The notes under the pieces: model-generated
What the model saw: only the letters and a program-made list of their open reading frames with translations
The model's database searches: none
What the model was told of the DNA's origin: nothing
Program-made: the position numbers and the translations under genes
In this document: positions 6,603 through 11,109 of the stretch, in pieces
Position numbering within the stretch: the first letter of the stretch is position 1
Layout of the letters: the number at the start of each line of letters is the position of its first letter
Assembly: GCA_041736465.1 (NCBI GenBank)
Contig: JBGSTO010000531.1
Location: 1 to 11,109, forward strand
DNA length: 11,109 nt
Reading direction: 5' to 3'
Origin: JAJUJL01 sp041736465
GTDB lineage: Bacteria > Chloroflexota > Anaerolineae > Anaerolineales > UBA4823

Positions 6603-7211
6603 ATGCGCAAGAAGACAATCACCAACGAAGAGATGCTGGCGCGGGTCGTGCGCTTCGACCAGATCAAGTCCCGCGGGGTGCCGCTGATGTTTATCGACAG
6701 CATTCTGCCGGGGCACCAGCGCATGAACTTTGCCCTGATCGGCGATACCGCCAGCGAGAATCCCGAATACCAGCCGTTCCTGACCCAGCCGCACCGCTTT
6801 CAGATCGGTATGGTGCTGGCGCCTCCGGGCAATGGCCCAGCTTACCACACCCACGATTACATCGAGGCATTTATGCCGCTGACCGGGCAGTGGCGCTTTT
6901 ATTGGGGCAACGATCCCGAAGGCCCGCCGGAGGGTGAAACGGTGATCGGGCAGTGGGATTTGATCTCGCTTCCGCCGCGACTGTGGCGCGGGTTTGAGAA
7001 CATCTCCTCCGAAGACGCCTGGCTGCTGGGAATCCTGGAAGAGCACGATGTGTTCACCAGCAAAGACCCCTACTGGAGCCAGGTGGTCATCGAACAGGCG
7101 CGGCAGTACGGCTTTGAGGCAGATCAAAGCGGGCGCATGGTGCGCCCGGCACACTATGCACAGACAAACGAACAGATGCGGGCCAAACTGCTGCATATGG
7201 ATGAAGGATAA
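6603..7211 (+). CDS. Cupin-domain protein of unknown function
   Basis: The 202-residue product carries one clear cupin domain. Motif 1 fits the G(X)5HXH(X)3E(X)6G pattern exactly, with Gly76, His82, His84, Glu88 and Gly95. Motif 2 (GQWDLISLPPRLWRGFEN, 116-133) keeps the Pro and the final Asn, but the usual metal-binding His is Arg129. The protein would therefore offer a His-His-Glu set of three ligands rather than four. Cupins include sugar isomerases and epimerases, dioxygenases and small-molecule sensors; nothing in the sequence decides between these. It lies between the URO-D-like gene and the aldolase, 8 bp before the latter, so a catalytic step on a keto-sugar acid or binding of a pathway intermediate is reasonable. 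There is no DNA-binding domain and no signal peptide. Confidence 0.8.
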   Translation: MRKKTITNEEMLARVVRFDQIKSRGVPLMFIDSILPGHQRMNFALIGDTASENPEYQPFLTQPHRFQIGMVLAPPGNGPAYHTHDYIEAFMPLTGQWRFYWGNDPEGPPEGETVIGQWDLISLPPRLWRGFENISSEDAWLLGILEEHDVFTSKDPYWSQVVIEQARQYGFEADQSGRMVRPAHYAQTNEQMRAKLLHMDEG

Positions 7212-7219
7212 AAAATCGA

Positions 7220-7993
7220 ATGGCAGCCTTTGAAAACCAACTGAAACGCAAACTGCAGGCTGGCGGAAAAGCCGCCGGCGCCTGGCTGCAGCTCGCCAAC
7301 CCGTTCACAGCCGAGATCCTCAGCCAGGCTGGATTCGATTATCTGGTGATCGACCTGGAGCACGGTCCGGGCGATATCCTGAGCCTGGCGGCGCAGATCC
7401 AGGCGATGAAGGGCAGCCCGGCGACGCCGCTGGTGCGCGCCACCTGGAACGACTTCGTGCTGGTCAAACGCATCCTGGATGCTGGCGCCCACGGGATTCT
7501 CTTCCCCTACATCAATACAACGGCGGATGCCGAAGCCGCGGTGCGAGCCTGCAAATACCCGCCGGAGGGAATACGCGGGGTGGCTGCCAGCCCGCGCGCT
7601 GCCGGCTACGGTCAAAACTCGATGGACTACCTGGCGCATGCCAACCAGGAAATCTTAATCCTGCTGGCAGTTGAAACCCCGGAAGCCCTGACAAACCTGG
7701 ATGCCATCCTGCAAGTGCCCGGCGTGGATGGCATCTTCATCGGGCCGATGGACCTGGCAACCTCGATGGGCTACCTGGCGGACCCCAGGCAGCCGCCAGT
7801 GCAGGCTGCCATTGCCGAAATCGAGCAAAAAGTGCTGGGCGCGGGGAAGATCCTCAGCACCATCGCCGGACCATGGGAGCAGGCGCAGAATCTGTACGAA
7901 CGCGGCTACCAGATGCTGATGCTGATGGCAGACGGCGCAGCGCTGGCGGCAGCTGCGAGCGAGAAAGTGCGCAAGTTCAAGGAACGTTATTAG
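7220..7993 (+). CDS. HpcH/HpaI-family class II aldolase (2-keto-3-deoxy acid type)
   Basis: This 257-residue protein is a metal-dependent pyruvate-class aldolase of the HpcH/HpaI family, like 4-hydroxy-2-ketoheptanedioate, 2-dehydro-3-deoxyglucarate and 2-keto-3-deoxy-L-rhamnonate aldolases. It shows DLEHGP with the general base His48, Arg73 in LVRATWND, the PEGIRG and R-A-x-x-Y-G segments (115-131), metal ligands Glu152 (AVET) and Asp178 (GPMDLATSMG). The Gln that normally precedes the metal Glu by two residues (Q-x-E) is Ala150, a change that may affect the metal or substrate shell. The family splits 2-keto-3-deoxy acids into pyruvate and an aldehyde, so this is likely the last step of the cluster's pathway. 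The start follows GAAGGA about 10 nt upstream. Its stop lies 3 bp from the end of the convergent copper ATPase gene. Confidence 0.88.
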   Translation: MAAFENQLKRKLQAGGKAAGAWLQLANPFTAEILSQAGFDYLVIDLEHGPGDILSLAAQIQAMKGSPATPLVRATWNDFVLVKRILDAGAHGILFPYINTTADAEAAVRACKYPPEGIRGVAASPRAAGYGQNSMDYLAHANQEILILLAVETPEALTNLDAILQVPGVDGIFIGPMDLATSMGYLADPRQPPVQAAIAEIEQKVLGAGKILSTIAGPWEQAQNLYERGYQMLMLMADGAALAAAASEKVRKFKERY

Positions 7994-7996
7994 GTC

Positions 7997-10099
7997 TTAC
8001 GCGCTCAACTCCACCCGCCGCAAGAACTGGGCATTGATTGCCACGATGATCGTGCTGATCGACATGAGCAGCGCGCCCACGGCTGGTGAGAGCAGTATGT
8101 TCACCGGCGCCAGGATTCCAGCCGCCAGCGGCAGTGCGATCACGTTGTATCCGGTCGCCCAGATAAGGTTCTGGATCATCTTGCGGTAGCTGGCCCGGCT
8201 CAAAGCAAACACTTTGACCACATCCAAAGGGTTGCTGTTGACCAGGATGATGCCTGCCGATTCAATCGCAACGTCCGTGCCGCCGCCGATGGCAATGCCC
8301 ACGTCGGCGCGCGACAGGGCCGGGGCATCATTGACCCCGTCGCCAACCATAGCCACCCGCCTGCCTTGCTTCTGCAGCTCGGCAATTTTCTGGTCCTTGT
8401 GTTCGGGCAGCACTTCGGCAAAGTACCGGTCGATGCCCAACTCGCCCGCTACCGCGCCGGCAACCGCTTCAGCGTCACCAGTTAGCATGGCGACCTCGAC
8501 ACCCATGGCGTGCAGCTTCTCGACAGCCTGCCTGCTCTCTGGACGCAGCACATCCGCCAGGGCAAAGCCAGCCACCACCCTGCCGTCTACCACCAGGTTG
8601 ACCACGCTGTGCCCCCTGGCGCTCGCTTCCTGCTCGAAATTACCCAATGCCTCAGGAAGGTTTAGCGCTAACATCTCCAGCAGGCGCGGCCCGCCGAGAT
8701 AGACCTCCCCGCCGTTATAACTGGCCCTCACGCCGCGGCCTTTGATGGCTTCGAATTCAGAAACTTCGGGCACAGTCGCTTTGCTCTGTTCGGCGGAACG
8801 GCGGATGCCGCGGGCGATGGTGTGCTCCGAGTCGCCTTCGATCGCCGCTGCCAGCGCCAGGGCTTTTTCCTCATCCCAGCCATCCTGAGTCCGGGCGGCA
8901 ACGACGCCAAACTCACCGCGGGTCAGCGTGCCGGTCTTGTCGAAGATGACGACATCGATCTCTCTGGCCTTTTCGAGCGCCAGCCGGTCGCGCACCAGGA
9001 TGCCGTTCCTGGCGCCTATTGAAGTTGTGATTGCCACAACCAATGGAATTGCCAGCCCCAAGGCGTGCGGGCAGGCAATCACCAGCACCGTTGCCACGCG
9101 GGCGATCACCTCGACATTGAGGCCGGTAGCCACTCCCCAGGCAACCGCAGTAATCGCCGCGACTGCCAGGGCGACGTAAAACAGCCAGCCGGCGGCTTTA
9201 TCCGCCAGGATCTGGGTATTTGATTTACTTTGCTGCGCCTGCTCCACCAGGCGCATGATGCCCGCCAGCGCAGTCTCGTCCCCGGTAGCCGTCACCCGCA
9301 CCCGCAGACTTCCGTCGCCGTTGATCGTCCCGGCGATCACTCTAGCGCCCTGCATCTTTTTGACCGGCCTGGACTCGCCGGTGACCATTGCCTCATCAAC
9401 ATCCGACTCGCCTTCTTCGACCATACCATCAGCCGGGACGCTGCTGCCTGGACGGACCAGCAGCAGATCACCGCTGCGCACCTGCGCCAGCGAGATTTCT
9501 TCGCTGCTCCCATCCGCTCGAACCCGCTCGGCGGTATCTGGCATCAGCTTAGCCAGCTCGTTCAAGGCGCCCGACGCCTGGCGCACGCTGCGCATCTCCA
9601 GCCAGTGACCCAGCAGCATGATATCGATCAGCGTGACCAGCTCCCAGAAAAAGGAATCCTCAGTGGGCAGGAGCAGCGCTCCCAGGCTGTAAACAAATGC
9701 CACGCTGATCGCCAGCGAGATAAGCGTCATCATCCCCGGACGGCGATTGCGCAGCTCTGGCGCTGCCATCTGCAGGAATGGTAATCCCCCGTAAGCGAAA
9801 ACGATTACCGAGAAGACCGGGGTAACCCAACGGCTTCCGGGAAAGTCCGGCATGCTGAAACCCAGCCATTCCTGAATCATCGGGCTGTAGAGCAGCACCG
9901 GGATCGAGAGCAAGAGACAGACCCAAAAGCGCCGGCGAAACATCTGCTCGTGCCCGCTGTGATCCACATTGGCGCCGCCGTGGTTGCTGCCGGCGTGCTG
10001 GCTCTGGTCGTGCTTGTCTGCAATGCCGGCCTCGTTTTGCCGTTCCGATTCCGGTGCATCCCGCTGTTGTTCATCCATCCCATGATTATGCAGGCTCAT
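7997..10099 (-). CDS. copB: CopB-type copper-translocating P1B ATPase
   Basis: The 700-residue membrane pump has all P-type ATPase landmarks: TGES (240-243), the phosphorylated Asp387 in DKTGT, and GDGVND (586-591). The transport site in the membrane reads CPH (343-345), with YN (651-652) and MSxST (679-683) in the last two helices, the pattern of CopB-type (P1B-3) pumps, which export copper or silver. There is no CxxC heavy-metal domain; instead the first 50 residues are polar and rich in His (4, 6, 30, 35, 40, 47, 50). The nucleotide-domain motif is SEHTIA rather than the usual SEHP, a variant I believe occurs in some relatives. An AAGGAGGAGG site precedes the ATG. It is divergent from a secreted His-rich gene, which suggests a joint copper-handling role. 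Direction of transport is family knowledge. Confidence 0.92.
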   Translation of the reverse strand: MSLHNHGMDEQQRDAPESERQNEAGIADKHDQSQHAGSNHGGANVDHSGHEQMFRRRFWVCLLLSIPVLLYSPMIQEWLGFSMPDFPGSRWVTPVFSVIVFAYGGLPFLQMAAPELRNRRPGMMTLISLAISVAFVYSLGALLLPTEDSFFWELVTLIDIMLLGHWLEMRSVRQASGALNELAKLMPDTAERVRADGSSEEISLAQVRSGDLLLVRPGSSVPADGMVEEGESDVDEAMVTGESRPVKKMQGARVIAGTINGDGSLRVRVTATGDETALAGIMRLVEQAQQSKSNTQILADKAAGWLFYVALAVAAITAVAWGVATGLNVEVIARVATVLVIACPHALGLAIPLVVAITTSIGARNGILVRDRLALEKAREIDVVIFDKTGTLTRGEFGVVAARTQDGWDEEKALALAAAIEGDSEHTIARGIRRSAEQSKATVPEVSEFEAIKGRGVRASYNGGEVYLGGPRLLEMLALNLPEALGNFEQEASARGHSVVNLVVDGRVVAGFALADVLRPESRQAVEKLHAMGVEVAMLTGDAEAVAGAVAGELGIDRYFAEVLPEHKDQKIAELQKQGRRVAMVGDGVNDAPALSRADVGIAIGGGTDVAIESAGIILVNSNPLDVVKVFALSRASYRKMIQNLIWATGYNVIALPLAAGILAPVNILLSPAVGALLMSISTIIVAINAQFLRRVELSA

Positions 10100-10151
10100 G
10101 ATTTCCTCCTCCTTGATGATCTACCGCGCCAGTAATATACCTGTTTAGAGC

Positions 10152-10180
10152 ATTATTATCGCATCGAAATCTATTGCCAA
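10152..10180 (-). promoter_or_regulatory. Putative sigma-70-type promoter for the copper ATPase gene
   Basis: On the - strand, TTGGCA (10180-10175) and AATAAT (10157-10152) are spaced by 17 bp, each one base from consensus. Transcription would begin near 10145 and leave a leader of about 45 nt before the ATG at 10099. A spaced inverted repeat TTGCC-N10-GGCAA (10174-10193) overlaps the -35 box and could be an operator. Confidence 0.5.
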
Positions 10181-10202
10181 ATATTGCAGGCAAGTTACCA
10201 GA

Positions 10203-10232
10203 TTGACGAATTCTACTATATATGACTATAAT
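10203..10232 (+). promoter_or_regulatory. Putative sigma-70-type promoter for the secreted His-rich protein gene
   Basis: TTGACG (10203-10208) and a consensus TATAAT (10227-10232) are separated by 18 bp. Transcription would start near 10240, leaving a leader of about 60 nt before the ATG at 10299. The surrounding DNA is clearly richer in A and T than the genes, as expected for a control region. Confidence 0.6.
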
Positions 10233-10298
10233 TGTCCTAATGGCCAGCAATGGTATAGGGCTTGATTCGCCGTTCACTTTCTACTCAGGAGGTAAGTC

Positions 10299-10571
10299 AT
10301 GAAAAAAACAGTTTTTGCACTAGTCATCGCAATGCTGCTCGTGTTTTCGATCGGGCTCACCGCCTTTGCTGAGGACAGCGCCCCAGCCGGTGGTTGCCCA
10401 AGCGGCTTCGAGCTGCACCAGATGATGGAGCATGATCACGAAGGCGAGCACATGCACCATCACATCGGTAACGATAAAGATCAGAACGGCGATGGCTACC
10501 TGTGCATGCAGCATGTTGGAGATGGCGGAAACAACCACGTCCACATCGATAACTACGTACCCTTGGACTGA
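10299..10571 (+). CDS. Small secreted His-rich protein with excalibur-like metal loop
   Basis: This 90-residue protein starts with a textbook signal peptide: MKK, a hydrophobic stretch (about 5-22) and an A-F-A cleavage site after residue 24. The mature part of about 66 residues holds ten His (40, 45, 47, 51, 53-55, 72, 80, 82), two Cys (33, 69), and the loop D61-x-N63-x-D65-G-x-x-C69. That loop resembles the calcium-binding loop of excalibur or dockerin-type domains. It is rich in Met around residues 42-52, another copper-ligand type. A clean AGGAGG lies 6 nt before the ATG. It is divergent from the copper ATPase gene, so binding of copper outside the membrane is a sensible guess. The two Cys could form one disulfide. 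I do not recognise a named family; function is inferred from composition and position. Confidence 0.82.
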   Translation: MKKTVFALVIAMLLVFSIGLTAFAEDSAPAGGCPSGFELHQMMEHDHEGEHMHHHIGNDKDQNGDGYLCMQHVGDGGNNHVHIDNYVPLD

Positions 10572-10597
10572 ACTGCTTTTTATTGTCACTTTGCAGC

Positions 10598-10634
10598 AAA
10601 AGTGCAAATAAGGCAAGCGCTTATTTGCACTTTT
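10598..10634. terminator. Perfect 15-bp hairpin, likely bidirectional terminator
   Basis: AAAAGTGCAAATAAG (10598-10612) and CTTATTTGCACTTTT (10620-10634) are perfect inverted repeats around a 7-nt loop. The arms begin with A-run and end with T-run on both strands, as in terminators that work both ways. It lies 26 bp after the small secreted gene and about 120 bp beyond the end of the convergent GH94-like gene. The stem is AT-rich and the T-runs are only four bases, so strength is uncertain. Confidence 0.75.
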
Positions 10635-10646
10635 CGTTCTAAGATC

Positions 10647-10694
10647 GATCAGCACATCTTTGAAGCTGCGCAAGTTCAAGGAACTTTACTGATC
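10647..10694. repeat. Nested short inverted repeats in the convergent gap
   Basis: GATCAG (10647-10652) and CTGATC (10689-10694) enclose a second perfect hairpin AAGTTC-AAG-GAACTT (10672-10686). Apart from these and the terminator-like hairpin before them, I see nothing in the gene-free stretch 10572-10757. The repeats are short and may be chance. Confidence 0.3.
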
Positions 10695-10757
10695 TGCGCG
10701 TCAAGGCGAAAAAAGCTTTAACTGTATTCTACACACCTTGAGATGTTGATTACCCGG

Positions 10758-11109
10758 TTATCCGGCAGCAAGCCAGGCACGAATCTCGTGCACCCGGCCC
10801 GGCTCCAGCGCCGCCATGCGCTGCCTGGCTATCTGGATGCTGGCGGCAGGGGCGCCGATCGGCAGGTCGTGATCATCGATGGTCACGCGAACAATTTGAT
10901 ACGCGCCGTAGTCCAGCTGATCAGGGTTTTGGTAGATCACCCGAATCTGCCGGTCTGCAAAGCGAGTCAGCACGCTGGCTTGCCCTGCAGTATCGAATTG
11001 CTCTGAGAGTAATTTAGGCGCCAGTGTCAAAGCTCCTAAGCAGCCGCGCACGCCGAAAGCCTGCGTGAGTAAAGTCAACAGATACCAGCTTGCCGAGCCT
11101 GTCAGGTAG
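10758..11109 (-). CDS. C-terminal end of a glycoside hydrolase family 94-like phosphorylase (partial)
   Basis: The reading frame enters from the right edge of the window and ends at a TAA (10760-10758 on the - strand), giving 116 readable residues. It starts YLTGSASWYLLTLLTQAFGV and continues with LTLAPKLLSEQFD and LDYGAYQIVRVTIDD. The TGSASW segment, followed by the AP-x-L motif and a C-terminal beta-domain, is characteristic of GH94 enzymes (cellobiose and related beta-glucan phosphorylases, formerly glycosyltransferase family 36). A TTG at 11078 could be read as a start, but the homology runs through it to the edge, so the gene is cut by the window and is not short. The catalytic Asp lies outside. 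Whether it acts on cellobiose, chitobiose, laminaribiose or cyclic glucan cannot be told from this end. Confidence 0.8.
   Translation of the reverse strand, partial: YLTGSASWYLLTLLTQAFGVRGCLGALTLAPKLLSEQFDTAGQASVLTRFADRQIRVIYQNPDQLDYGAYQIVRVTIDDHDLPIGAPAASIQIARQRMAALEPGRVHEIRAWLAAG

Noticed and set aside
6552..7196. Open frame of 214 codons on the - strand over the cupin gene
   Set aside because: Antisense shadow of a gene with an exact cupin motif 1 and a strong ribosome site.
9230..9784. Open frame of 184 codons on the + strand inside the copper ATPase gene
   Set aside because: Lies antisense within the pump between TGES and the N-terminal membrane region; no domain and no ribosome site.
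10320..10679. Open frame of 119 codons on the - strand over the small secreted gene
   Set aside because: It runs through the 15-bp terminator hairpin and is antisense to a gene with a signal peptide and a consensus ribosome site.
10743..11006. Open frame of 87 codons on the + strand over the GH94-like gene end
   Set aside because: The opposite strand carries clear GH94 text including TGSASW, so this frame is a shadow.

Overview
The window is most likely chromosomal DNA from a GC-rich, non-proteobacterial environmental bacterium. A member of the Chloroflexota (Anaerolineae-like) is my best guess. It rests on protein style, on strong GGAGG ribosome-binding sites, and on a dispersed palindrome at 2232-2309 with GTCATTCT/AGAATGAC ends, a repeat type I associate with such genomes. 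This is an impression, not a measured assignment.

Region 1 (1-7993, + strand) is a tightly packed catabolic cluster of nine genes: the end of a short-chain dehydrogenase/reductase (SDR), an SMP-30/gluconolactonase-type lactonase, a type-2 malate/L-lactate dehydrogenase, a creatininase-family amidohydrolase, a second SDR, an L-fucose/L-arabinose isomerase-like protein, a uroporphyrinogen-decarboxylase (URO-D)-like protein, a cupin, and an HpcH/HpaI-type 2-keto acid aldolase. Gaps between genes are 1 to about 110 bp. The content (oxidise, open a lactone or ring, isomerise, reduce, retro-aldol to pyruvate or a similar 2-keto acid) fits breakdown of a sugar, sugar acid or cyclitol. The substrate cannot be read from the sequence. 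No transporter, regulator, kinase or dehydratase lies in the window. Three gaps hold structure: a 24-bp palindrome (1109-1132), a folded repeat (2232-2309), and a GAAA-loop hairpin followed by a T-run (6563-6592) that may attenuate expression of the last two genes.

Region 2 (7997-10634) is a metal-handling module. A CopB-type P1B ATPase on the - strand ends only 3 bp from the aldolase stop. It is transcribed divergently from a small secreted His-rich protein carrying a calcium-loop-like D-x-N-x-D-G-x-x-C motif. The 199-bp spacer between them carries a plausible sigma-70-type promoter for each gene. A perfect 15-bp hairpin follows the small gene and could terminate transcription from both sides.

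Region 3 (10635-11109) has about 120 bp without a gene and then the C-terminal end of a glycoside hydrolase family 94-like (cellobiose phosphorylase-type) protein on the - strand, cut by the window edge.

No RNA genes, CRISPR arrays, transposases or phage genes are visible. The most promising unknowns are the job of the isomerase-like/URO-D-like pair inside a sugar cluster and the His-rich secreted partner of the copper pump.
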